This document shows positions 1-6,072 of a stretch of DNA of 6,470 nt, piece by piece. The translations under genes were made by a program, and so were the position numbers. Source of the DNA: Oscillospiraceae bacterium (GTDB lineage: Bacteria; Bacillota; Clostridia; UMGS1883); assembly GCA_015069065.1 (NCBI GenBank), contig SVJI01000087.1, forward strand, positions 1 through 6,470, in the 5' to 3' direction. Every line of letters starts with the position of its first letter. Within the stretch, counting starts at the first letter, position 1. Below the pieces are notes generated by a model, which was given only the letters and a program-made list of their open reading frames with translations, was not told where the DNA came from and searched no databases.

Positions 1-6
1 GTCTCC

Positions 7-408
7 TTACTTATCGGTAGTCTGCTCTCTCTGAAGAGGCAGCATTATCCCGTCAATGGTTATTCCCGAAATATCTCCGCCTATTATTTCCCCGTCGCAC
101 ACAATTATATTTGCACGCGCATTCTGTGACGGAATAAGATATGTATATCTTTTGCATTTTTTTCCTTTATATTTACTTATATCATAACCTCCCTTTTTCA
201 AAAGAGAGTTGTATCGTTCATACACTGCCCCGAACTCCTTTGGAATCGTGAACTCCACAACCTCGTAGGGAGTTTCTGACACATCATCGTAGCCCATTTC
301 CCTGACTTTTTGTGAGAAAGCTTCACTGCTGCCTGTAAAAGACCAGATAACATATACCAATATAATTGCTGCCAAAGATACGGCGGCTGCCTTAAAACAG
401 TTTTTCAT
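7..408 (-). CDS. Small N-terminally anchored DUF4830-like protein, function unknown
   Basis: This 133-residue protein begins with a short basic stretch and a hydrophobic segment at about residues 7-24 (AAAVSLAAIILVYVIWSF). It is therefore a signal anchor or an uncleaved signal peptide, with the remainder probably outside the membrane. No lipobox is seen; Cys4 lies before the hydrophobic segment. The rest is a small alpha/beta domain with IPKEFGAVYERYN (55-67), DISKYKGKK (76-84), KRYTY (86-90), then a C-terminal ARANI...GEIIGGDI...DGIM stretch. By memory this pattern matches DUF4830, a family of unknown role common in clostridial gut bacteria; I could not search to confirm. The start at 408 is supported by an AAAGGGG ribosome binding site 9 nt upstream, but that site is the 3' arm of the rpsR terminator hairpin. 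No clear dedicated promoter is visible, so expression may depend on readthrough of the ribosomal operon. The gene looks complete. Confidence 0.8.
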   Translation of the reverse strand: MKNCFKAAAVSLAAIILVYVIWSFTGSSEAFSQKVREMGYDDVSETPYEVVEFTIPKEFGAVYERYNSLLKKGGYDISKYKGKKCKRYTYLIPSQNARANIIVCDGEIIGGDISGITIDGIMLPLQREQTTDK

Positions 409-410
409 AC

Positions 411-448
411 AAAAACACCCCTTTGAAATATAAGTATTCCAAAGGGGT
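411..448 (-). terminator. Rho-independent terminator of the rpsF-ssb-rpsR operon
   Basis: Read leftward, ACCCCTTTGGAATA (448-435) pairs with TATTTCAAAGGGGT (430-417). This gives a 14-bp stem with one G-U wobble and a CTTA loop, followed by G and five T (416-411). It sits 5 nt past the rpsR stop codon. The 3' arm also supplies the Shine-Dalgarno AAAGGGG of the next leftward gene, so termination and translation of that gene use overlapping bases. Confidence 0.85.
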
Positions 449-453
449 AAGTT

Positions 454-699
454 TTATTCTGCTGAGAACGGAAGAAGTGCAATGTGACGCGCACGCTTAA
501 TAGCGATTGTCAGCTGACGCTGATGCTTAGCACATGTGCCTGTGATTCTTCTGGGAAGAATCTTTGCTCTCTCAGAAACGTAACGACGAAGCTTTGCAAC
601 GTCTTTGTAATCGATATCTGTAACCTTATCAACACAGAACTGGCAAACTTTCTTCTTTGCTTTGCGCGCTCTGAAAGGTCTTTCAGTCTTTTCCATCAT
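454..699 (-). CDS. rpsR: 30S ribosomal protein bS18
   Basis: This is bS18 (81 residues, full family length), a small-subunit platform protein that binds 16S rRNA together with bS6. Recognisable pieces are RPFRARK at the N-terminus, the family core DYKDVAKLRRYVSERAKILPRRITG (30-54, cited by ends: DYKDV...RRITG) and the C-terminal KHQRQLTIAIKRARHIALLPF tail (58-78). It carries the zinc-binding type of motif: C19-x2-C22 with C56 and H59 available as further ligands. The start at 699 has GAGGAGG (714-708) 8 nt upstream. A second in-frame ATG at 696 is directly adjacent (protein begins MMEK), so the true start could be one codon later. It is the last gene of rpsF-ssb-rpsR, 18 nt after ssb, and is followed at once by a terminator. 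Confidence 0.97.
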   Translation of the reverse strand: MMEKTERPFRARKAKKKVCQFCVDKVTDIDYKDVAKLRRYVSERAKILPRRITGTCAKHQRQLTIAIKRARHIALLPFSAE

Positions 700-717
700 G
701 GCTAAAACCTCCTCTAA

Positions 718-1143
718 TTAGAATGGTAAATCATCATCAGTACCCATGGGCGAGATAGGCTCAGGCAGTGAACCAAAATCATTTGATGCAAAGGAATCCT
801 CTGCAAAAGGTGTCTGGGAATCACGCTTACTTTCTGCAAAGTAAACCTGACTTACAATAACTTCAGTAGCGTAGCGCTTCTTTCCGTCATTATCGTCCCA
901 TGAACGAGTTTGAATACTGCCCTCAAGAGCAACCATGCTGCCCTTTTTAAAGTACTTGGAAATAAACTCCGCAGTCTGTCTCCACGCAACACAGTTGATG
1001 AAATCTGCCTTACGCTCCTCGCCCTGACGGACGAAGTTACGGTCTACCGCAATAGAGAATGAACAAGTGCTTACTCCCTGCGGTGTGCTGCGAAGCTCGG
1101 GGTCGCGTGTGAATCTGCCCATCAAAATAACCTTGTTAAGCAT
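718..1143 (-). CDS. ssb: Single-stranded DNA-binding protein SSB
   Basis: This 141-residue SSB coats single-stranded DNA during replication, repair and recombination and recruits partner proteins. The N-terminal OB fold (about 1-105) shows the family pattern: MLNKVILMGRFTRDPELR, the ST.QGV..CSFSIAVDRNF segment, DFINCVAW, AEFISKYFKKGSMVALEGSI and the strand SWDD..GKKRYATEVI. A short polar linker (about 108-133) leads to the acidic tip DDDLPF (136-141), which in known SSBs docks RecO, PriA, exonuclease I and others. The linker is short, as is common in Firmicutes. The start at 1143 has GGGGAGG (1156-1150) 6 nt upstream. It lies between rpsF (14-nt gap) and rpsR (18-nt gap) in the classic three-gene operon, so it should be co-transcribed with both from the promoter before rpsF. 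Confidence 0.98.
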   Translation of the reverse strand: MLNKVILMGRFTRDPELRSTPQGVSTCSFSIAVDRNFVRQGEERKADFINCVAWRQTAEFISKYFKKGSMVALEGSIQTRSWDDNDGKKRYATEVIVSQVYFAESKRDSQTPFAEDSFASNDFGSLPEPISPMGTDDDLPF

Positions 1144-1157
1144 ATTATTCCTCCCCT

Positions 1158-1454
1158 TTACGCTTCCTTGCGGATTGTGATTGAACGCATAACACCGTCG
1201 GTGATTCCGTAAATTCTCTCAAGTTCCTTGGGGAACTCAGGATTTGATGCGAAGTTCACAAGAACGTAGTAACCCTCTGTCTTGAAGTCGATGGGATAAG
1301 CAAGCTTTCTCTTTCCCCATACGTCTACGCTTTCAACAGTTCCGTTATCAGCAATAAGCTTCTGGAACTTCTCGGAAAGAGCAGTAATCTTCTCCTCCTC
1401 AAGCGCACTGTCAAGAACAAAAATGGTTTCATACTTGTTGATAATTTCAGCCAT
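1158..1454 (-). CDS. rpsF: 30S ribosomal protein bS6
   Basis: This is bS6 (98 residues, normal length), which forms a heterodimer with bS18 on the platform of the 30S subunit. Diagnostic segments are the opening strand YETIFVLDSALEEEKI (8-23), the WGKRKLAYPI signature (46-55), then EGYYVLVNF and the end DGVMRSITIRKE. The fold expected is a single beta-alpha-beta ferredoxin-like domain. The start at 1454 has AAGGAGG (1469-1463) 8 nt upstream. It is the first gene of the leftward operon, with a perfect consensus promoter about 70 nt upstream and a structured leader that can pair its Shine-Dalgarno. A longer overlapping reading frame starting at 1510 is in another frame and lacks family similarity. 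Confidence 0.97.
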   Translation of the reverse strand: MAEIINKYETIFVLDSALEEEKITALSEKFQKLIADNGTVESVDVWGKRKLAYPIDFKTEGYYVLVNFASNPEFPKELERIYGITDGVMRSITIRKEA

Positions 1455-1462
1455 TTTCTACA

Positions 1463-1524
1463 CCTCCTTCTGGACTTTGGCTCCGAACCTACCCGGAGCA
1501 AGGATAGCATTTAATCAAAATGCC
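1463..1524 (-). promoter_or_regulatory. Structured 5' leader of rpsF, candidate S6:S18 autoregulatory element
   Basis: Two hairpins are visible in the leftward transcript. The first, GCATTT/AAATGC (1523-1518 with 1512-1507), lies at the very 5' end. In the second, GCTCCG/CGGAGC (1499-1494 with 1485-1480) has an 8-nt loop, GGTAGGTT. Beneath it, TCCTT (1504-1500) can pair with AAGGA (1469-1465) of the rpsF Shine-Dalgarno across a 10-nt one-sided bulge. Known rpsF leaders in many bacteria bind the S6:S18 complex through a helix with a bulge and a conserved CCG. Here CCG occurs in the upper helix rather than clearly in the bulge, so the match to that motif is uncertain. Confidence 0.4.
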
Positions 1525-1529
1525 TTGTT

Positions 1530-1558
1530 ATTATATAACGCACTGCGTCCGTTGTCAA
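1530..1558 (-). promoter_or_regulatory. Perfect sigma-A promoter of rpsF-ssb-rpsR
   Basis: Read leftward, TTGACA (1558-1553) is followed by a 17-nt spacer and TATAAT (1535-1530), an exact match to the housekeeping consensus at both boxes. An A-run just upstream (about 1567-1559) could act as an UP element. The expected transcription start is about 1522-1525. The spacer contains the interrupted palindrome ACGCA-C-TGCGT (1538-1548). Such strength suits a ribosomal protein operon. Confidence 0.9.
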
Positions 1559-1628
1559 GTTTTTTTTGCAATTTTCCCCAAACTACATCTATATGATATG
1601 GATTATGACACAATGCCGCAGATTTTTC

Positions 1629-1657
1629 TTTACAAACTACCTAATATATGGTAGTAT
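1629..1657 (+). promoter_or_regulatory. Probable promoter of the uracil permease gene, with operator-like palindrome
   Basis: TTTACA (1629-1634), a 17-nt spacer, and TAGTAT (1652-1657) preceded by TGG, which gives an extended -10. A 20-bp inverted repeat, ACTACCTAATATATGGTAGT (1636-1655), with 6-bp arms fills the spacer and overlaps the -10 box. Such placement would let a bound repressor block polymerase. An alternative -10, TATAAA (1655-1660), would need a 20-nt spacer and is less likely. Confidence 0.6.
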
Positions 1658-1671
1658 AAATTTAACAAGGT

Positions 1672-1692
1672 ACAAGCAGTAGTGGTGCTTGT
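1672..1692 (+). promoter_or_regulatory. Hairpin in the leader of the permease mRNA
   Basis: ACAAGCA (1672-1678) and TGCTTGT (1686-1692) form a 7-bp stem with a 7-nt loop in the untranslated leader, about 20 nt before the ribosome binding site. It has no following T-run, so it is not a terminator, and I see no PyrR-binding consensus and no purine riboswitch core. It may stabilise the 5' end or affect translation; no function can be assigned. Confidence 0.35.
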
Positions 1693-1724
1693 GTCAACAA
1701 AATTTAATATCAGGAGTGATTATT

Positions 1725-3077
1725 ATGGCAAAAAATCAGGCAAAAATCGATGGTCCTATTTATGACGCACGTGAGCTTGGCAGCGGCAAAATGGTTGTTC
1801 TGGGCTTGCAGCACATGTTTGCAATGTTCGGTGCGACAGTGCTTGTCCCGCTTCTTACAGGATTGAGCGTTTCAGCAACACTTTTGTTTGCAGGTTTAGG
1901 AACACTTTTGTTCCATCTTCTTACAAAAGGTAAGATTCCGGCATTTTTAGGTTCTTCTTTTGCATTTCTCGGTGGCTACTTTGCAATTGCAGAGGTTTGT
2001 AAGAATGCAGGCCTTGAAAACTTCTCTGCATATGCAGGTGTCGGCGTTGCCTGCGCAGGTCTTCTGTATGTAGTTCTTTCAATACTCTTTAAAGTTTTCG
2101 GTGCAAAGAAAGTTATGCGCTTCTTCCCCCCGATTGTAACAGGTCCTATCATTATCGCAATAGGTCTTATCCTTTCTAAATCCGCTATTGATAATTGTGC
2201 AGGTAACTGGTGGCTCGCTATCGTTGCTATTCTTACAATTATCATTTGCAACATTTGGGGTAAGGGCATGATTAAGATTGTCCCCATCCTTTTGGGCGTT
2301 GTTGTTTCCTATGCAGTTGCAGCGGTTACAAACTGCGTTGATTTCACAGCTGTTAAGGAAGCTGCCTGGATTGGTCTTCCTGTTGTTTGGAAAAACACAG
2401 CATTCTCACTCTTTGACGGTGCAGATGCATCAGTTCTGATTACAGCAATTATAGCAATCGTTCCTATCGCAATCGCTACAATTATAGAGCATATTGGTGA
2501 TATTTGTGCTATCAGCTCAACAGTTGAGAAAAACTATATCGAGGAGCCCGGTCTTCACAGAACTCTTCTGGGTGACGGTCTTGCAACATCTCTTGCTGCA
2601 CTTTTCGGTGCTCCTGCAAATACTACATACGGCGAAAACACAGGTGTTCTCGCACTTACAAAGGTTTATGACCCCAAGGTAGTAAGACTCGCTGCTTACT
2701 TTGCAATTCTGTTCTCATTCTCACCGAAGTTTGCAGCACTTATCAATTCAATGCCCGCTCCTGTTGTAGGCGGTGTTTCACTCGTTCTTTACGGTATGAT
2801 TTCTGCCGTTGGTGTAAGAAACGTTGTTGAAAATAAGGTTGATTTTACAAGTTCCAGAAACGTTATCATCGCAGCACTCATCCTCGTTCTTTCTATCGGT
2901 ATCAACTACAGTGCAGCCGGTGCAATCGTTATTCCTGTCGGCGCAATCACAATCAGCCTTTCAGGTCTTGCTGTAGCGGCACTTGTAGGTATTATCCTTA
3001 ACGCAGTTCTTCCCGGTAAGGATTATGAATTTGGCGCAGATTTGCAGGGAGATACTTCTGTAAACTTCAAAGTATGA
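1725..3077 (+). CDS. uraA: Uracil permease, nucleobase:cation symporter-2 family (UraA/PyrP type)
   Basis: This 450-residue polytopic membrane protein belongs to the NCS2/NAT family, which imports uracil or xanthine with protons. The family fold has 14 membrane segments in two inverted repeats, and hydrophobic stretches run through almost the whole length here. Key features are GLQHMFAMFGATVLVPLLTG near the N-terminus, IIEHIGD (253-259) with Glu255 matching the substrate-binding Glu241 of E. coli UraA, and NTTYGENTGVLALTKVY (299-315) with Glu304 matching Glu290. PGLHRTLLGDGLATSLAALFG and MPAPVVGGVSLVLYGMI are also typical of uracil permeases. The residue matching UraA His245 is Asp259, so a broader or different base preference is possible. 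The ATG at 1725 is chosen over an upstream TTG at 1689 because AGGAG (1712-1716) lies 8 nt before it and the extra residues do not resemble the family. It is monocistronic, with its own promoter and terminator. The symbol reflects family resemblance; a xanthine role is not excluded. Confidence 0.92.
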   Translation: MAKNQAKIDGPIYDARELGSGKMVVLGLQHMFAMFGATVLVPLLTGLSVSATLLFAGLGTLLFHLLTKGKIPAFLGSSFAFLGGYFAIAEVCKNAGLENFSAYAGVGVACAGLLYVVLSILFKVFGAKKVMRFFPPIVTGPIIIAIGLILSKSAIDNCAGNWWLAIVAILTIIICNIWGKGMIKIVPILLGVVVSYAVAAVTNCVDFTAVKEAAWIGLPVVWKNTAFSLFDGADASVLITAIIAIVPIAIATIIEHIGDICAISSTVEKNYIEEPGLHRTLLGDGLATSLAALFGAPANTTYGENTGVLALTKVYDPKVVRLAAYFAILFSFSPKFAALINSMPAPVVGGVSLVLYGMISAVGVRNVVENKVDFTSSRNVIIAALILVLSIGINYSAAGAIVIPVGAITISLSGLAVAALVGIILNAVLPGKDYEFGADLQGDTSVNFKV

Positions 3078-3089
3078 TCGGATGACAAC

Positions 3090-3122
3090 AAAAAACCACT
3101 TGCATATGCAAGTGGTTTTTTT
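3090..3122. terminator. Bidirectional terminator between the permease gene and rpmB
   Basis: CCACTTGC-ATAT-GCAAGTGG (3096-3115) forms a perfect 8-bp stem and is flanked by A6 (3090-3095) and T7 (3116-3122). Bases 3091-3120 are a perfect palindrome, so both strands give a hairpin followed by a U-tract. It lies 12 nt after the permease stop and 25 nt beyond the rpmB stop, and can therefore end both convergent transcripts. Confidence 0.95.
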
Positions 3123-3147
3123 ATTTGCAATTATATTACGAGAGAAA

Positions 3148-3336
3148 TCAGATAGCTCTTACAACTTTTCCGCTTCTCAGGCAACGGGAGCAAACGTGGA
3201 TTGTCTTGGGAGAACCGTTTACAACAGCCTTTACAGTCTTGATGTTGGGCTTCCAAGCACGATTTGATCTTCTGTGAGAGTGGCTTACCTTAATACCAAA
3301 AGTAACACCCTTACCGCATACATCACATTTAGCCAT
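3148..3336 (-). CDS. rpmB: 50S ribosomal protein bL28
   Basis: This is bL28 (62 residues, normal for Firmicutes), a large-subunit protein. It begins MAKCDVCGKGVTFG and continues with the family core VSHSHRRSNRAWKPNIK (17-33) and VCSRCLRSGKVVR (48-60). Cys4, Cys7, Cys49 and Cys52 form the zinc-ribbon pairs of the zinc-containing version. The start at 3336 is chosen because AAGGAGGG (3352-3345) lies 8 nt upstream and MAKC is the family start; the frame stays open up to 3414, but those residues do not resemble bL28. It is transcribed alone from a promoter at 3386-3414 and converges on the permease gene at a shared terminator. Confidence 0.97.
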   Translation of the reverse strand: MAKCDVCGKGVTFGIKVSHSHRRSNRAWKPNIKTVKAVVNGSPKTIHVCSRCLRSGKVVRAI

Positions 3337-3385
3337 ATCTATTTCCCTCCTTAGGAATACTTTCATTTCATAACACGCATAGGTT

Positions 3386-3414
3386 ATTCTAACAGATAAA
3401 AACCAAAAATGCAA
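3386..3414 (-). promoter_or_regulatory. Promoter of rpmB
   Basis: Read leftward, TTGCAT (3414-3409), a 17-nt T-rich spacer, and TAGAAT (3391-3386) preceded by TGT, which gives an extended -10. Transcription should start near 3379, leaving a leader of about 40 nt before bL28. Confidence 0.75.
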
Positions 3415-3485
3415 GTATTTTTTTTATTTTTTTCAAATTTCTTCAATTCAGGCATTATTACTTCTTAATTTAAATGGGTTTATTC

Positions 3486-3513
3486 TTGATTTTTTGGATA
3501 AATAATGTATAAT
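3486..3513 (+). promoter_or_regulatory. Probable promoter of polA-coaE
   Basis: TTGATT (3486-3491), a 16-nt spacer and a perfect TATAAT (3508-3513). Transcription would start near 3520, only about 30 nt before the polA ATG. The stretch between this and the divergent rpmB promoter (3415-3485) is AT-rich and shows nothing else. Confidence 0.65.
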
Positions 3514-3550
3514 ATATAGTGATGTTTTGTTGCCGAAAGGATTTGTAAAA

Positions 3551-6055
3551 ATGAAAAATCTTATTATAATTGACGGAAACAGCATAGTAAACCGTGCATA
3601 TTACGGAATCCGTCCTCTTTCCACTAAAAGCGGTATTCCTACAAATGCCATATATGGTTTTATGAACATCATGCTGAAATATATCGACGAATATAACCCC
3701 GACTATCTGTGCGTGGCGTTTGATTTGCGCGCTCCTACATTCAGGCATAAAATGTATGACGCGTACAAAGCGCAGCGCAAGGGCATGCCTGATGATCTGG
3801 CAGAGCAGATGCCACACCTTAAAGAGGTTCTTTCTGCCATGAACATACTTCAGCTTTCTCTGGAGGGTTATGAGGCAGACGACATCATCGGTACAGTAAG
3901 CCGCATTTGTGATGAAAACGGTATTAAGTGCGGTATTGTAACAGGAGATAAGGATGATTTGCAGCTGGCAAGCGGTAATACCAGCGTTCTCCTGACCACT
4001 ACACGCATGGGACAAACCACAACAGAGGTACTGAACGATAAGGGGGTATTTGACAAATACGGTGTTACTCCCGAGGAATTTATTGCAGTAAAGGCACTGA
4101 TGGGTGATTCCTCGGATAATATCCCGGGTGTCAAGGGAATCGGTGAAAAAACTGCATTTGACCTGTTGAGTCATTTTCATTCTCTTGACAATCTGTATGA
4201 ACATATTGACAGTGAGCATATAAAAAAATCTGCGCGTGAAAAGTTACTTGCAGGGCGTGAGGATGCATATCTGTGCCATAAGCTGTGCGCAATTGACCGC
4301 AATGTTCCCATCAGCTTTAACATTGAGGATGCTGCATATACATCACCCAATAGTGCTGCACTTTCAAAAAAGCTCGAGGAGCTTGAGCTGAAAAAAATTG
4401 CACAGCGTCTGTGCAGCGATGAGGTATCAGCACAAGAGGAGTTAAAGACAGTAGTAATTCTTCAGGCAAGTGAAGATATAATAAAAAAATGCAATGAATA
4501 TAAAGAATTTCACTTTATATTACGCGGGGAGAAAATAGAATTTCTTTACGAGGGTGCATCCTATGAATGTGCTCCTGCTCTGCTCAAGGAAATACTGGAA
4601 AACTCCAATATAAAAAAATATACCCATGAGTATAAAAAGGTACGCCATGTGCTGTCAGACCTCGGAATATCTCTTAGCGGCGAATTTTACGACAGTGAAA
4701 TTGCAGCATATATCATTGACCCGACCAAATCTGAATATGATGTTAACGAGCTGCTGCAGGGGTATTCACTTTCGCCCACGGCGCAGAGTCTGCCCGCACT
4801 CTACAAAGCACAGACCGACATCTTGAAAGAGCGCAATCAGATGATGCTTCTGGAGGATATAGAATTACCTCTGGAAAATGTGCTTTATGACATGGAGCTT
4901 GCAGGGTTCAAAATTGACCGCGAAGAACTTTTGACCTTTGCGAAAAAGCTTGGCGAGAGAATTTGTGCACTGGAGAGCAGTATCTACTTCATGGCAGGCG
5001 GAGAGATAAACATAAATTCCCCCAAGCAGCTTGGCAAGCTCCTGTTTGAAGATATGGGACTGCCCATAATAAAAAAAACAAAAACCGGTTACTCCACAGA
5101 TTCATCTGTTCTGGAGAAGCTCCGCGGAAAGCACGACATTATTGACAGTATTATAGAATACCGTCATTTAACAAAGCTGAAATCTACCTATGCCGATGCG
5201 TTCTTACCACTGCTGGATGAAGAAAGCAGAATCCGCTCAACCCTCAAGCAGACAGTAACTGCAACAGGCAGAATAAGCTCCGCAGAACCGAATCTCCAAA
5301 ACATCCCCGTACGCAGCCAGATAGGCCGTGAAATCCGGAAGATGTTCGTTGCAAAGAATGGATGTATGCTTGTGGGCGCAGACTACTCGCAGATTGAACT
5401 GAGGGTGCTGGCACATATGTCACAGGATGAAACCATGCAGAACGCATATATAAATGATGACGATATTCATACCATTACTGCATCTCAGGTGTTTGGTGTT
5501 CCCGATTTTCTGGTAACTGATGATATGCGTTCGAGGGCAAAGACCGTCAATTTTGGTATAATTTACGGACAGAGTGAATTTTCACTGGCAGGGGAGCTTA
5601 AAATTTCCCGCAAAGAGGCAAAGGAATATATCGATAATTATTTTGCACACTACAGCGGTGTAAAGAACTATATGGACGAAACGATAGAAAACGCAAAAAA
5701 GACCGGTTTCGTAACAACTCTGCTTGGCAGACGCCGCTATATACCCGAGCTTAGTGCAAAGAATTTCAATCTCCGTTCATTTGGGGAGCGTGCTGCTATG
5801 AACACCCCTATACAGGGCACCGCAGCCGATATTATTAAGATAGCCATGGTAAAGGTCAACCGTGCACTTGCGCGCAAGTGCCCCGATGCTCGTCTTATAC
5901 TACAGGTGCATGACGAGCTTATCTGTGAAGTTCCAAGTGAATCTGCCGAGCTTGCCGCAGCGATATTAAAAGAGGAAATGGAAAACGCAGTAAAACTCAG
6001 TGTACCGCTGCGTGCAGATGTAAAAATAGGAAAAAGCTGGTTTGAAACTAAGTAA
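3551..6055 (+). CDS. polA: DNA polymerase I, proofreading-deficient type
   Basis: This 834-residue family A DNA polymerase fills gaps and removes RNA primers during lagging-strand synthesis and excision repair. The N-terminal 5'-3' exonuclease/flap domain (about 1-290) has metal ligands visible in IIDGNS (Asp8), EADD (108-111), TGDKDD (131-136) and GDSSDN (185-190), followed by the helix-hairpin GVKGIGEKTA. The middle domain (about 300-435) lacks the DxE and Asp ligands of the 3'-5' exonuclease, so proofreading is probably absent, as in Bacillus-type Pol I. The polymerase domain has motif A ADYSQIELR with Asp611, motif B from Arg660 through Lys664 and Phe668 to Tyr672, and motif C QVHDE with His787 and Asp788, all intact. 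Phe668 is the E. coli Phe762 equivalent. The ATG at 3551 has GAAAGGA (3535-3541) 9 nt upstream; an upstream TTG at 3527 has no such site. coaE follows after 17 nt, probably in the same transcript. Confidence 0.98.
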   Translation: MKNLIIIDGNSIVNRAYYGIRPLSTKSGIPTNAIYGFMNIMLKYIDEYNPDYLCVAFDLRAPTFRHKMYDAYKAQRKGMPDDLAEQMPHLKEVLSAMNILQLSLEGYEADDIIGTVSRICDENGIKCGIVTGDKDDLQLASGNTSVLLTTTRMGQTTTEVLNDKGVFDKYGVTPEEFIAVKALMGDSSDNIPGVKGIGEKTAFDLLSHFHSLDNLYEHIDSEHIKKSAREKLLAGREDAYLCHKLCAIDRNVPISFNIEDAAYTSPNSAALSKKLEELELKKIAQRLCSDEVSAQEELKTVVILQASEDIIKKCNEYKEFHFILRGEKIEFLYEGASYECAPALLKEILENSNIKKYTHEYKKVRHVLSDLGISLSGEFYDSEIAAYIIDPTKSEYDVNELLQGYSLSPTAQSLPALYKAQTDILKERNQMMLLEDIELPLENVLYDMELAGFKIDREELLTFAKKLGERICALESSIYFMAGGEININSPKQLGKLLFEDMGLPIIKKTKTGYSTDSSVLEKLRGKHDIIDSIIEYRHLTKLKSTYADAFLPLLDEESRIRSTLKQTVTATGRISSAEPNLQNIPVRSQIGREIRKMFVAKNGCMLVGADYSQIELRVLAHMSQDETMQNAYINDDDIHTITASQVFGVPDFLVTDDMRSRAKTVNFGIIYGQSEFSLAGELKISRKEAKEYIDNYFAHYSGVKNYMDETIENAKKTGFVTTLLGRRRYIPELSAKNFNLRSFGERAAMNTPIQGTAADIIKIAMVKVNRALARKCPDARLILQVHDELICEVPSESAELAAAILKEEMENAVKLSVPLRADVKIGKSWFETK

Positions 6056-6072
6056 AGCGAGAGGTAATATAT

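Noticed and set aside
477..482. TTGCAC in the 3' end of rpsR (leftward) as -35 of a promoter for the DUF4830-like gene
   Set aside because: No acceptable -10 box lies 16-18 nt downstream; the nearest candidates match poorly.
484..705. 73-codon rightward frame over rpsR
   Set aside because: It is an antisense shadow of the certain bS18 gene with no ribosome binding site.
1660..1720. Possible purine riboswitch or PyrR attenuator before the permease gene
   Set aside because: The leader is only about 60 nt, has one simple hairpin, no U-tract terminator, no three-way junction and no PyrR-binding consensus.
1689..1724. Extended TTG start of the permease gene
   Set aside because: The ATG at 1725 has an AGGAG site at proper distance, and the added 12 residues (MCQQNLISGVII) derive from the leader hairpin region and do not look like a permease N-terminus.
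3091..3120. Perfect 30-bp palindrome as a recombination site or mobile element end
   Set aside because: Its position between convergent genes with A- and T-runs on each side is fully explained as a bidirectional terminator.
3337..3414. N-terminal extension of bL28
   Set aside because: The extra frame covers the rpmB ribosome binding site, leader and promoter; bL28 starts at MAKC.
3470..4219. 249-codon open frame antisense to the start of polA
   Set aside because: It lies entirely opposite polA and its promoter region, has no Shine-Dalgarno before its ATG, and its cysteine- and histidine-rich composition is what the complement of this coding frame would give. No family resemblance was recognised.
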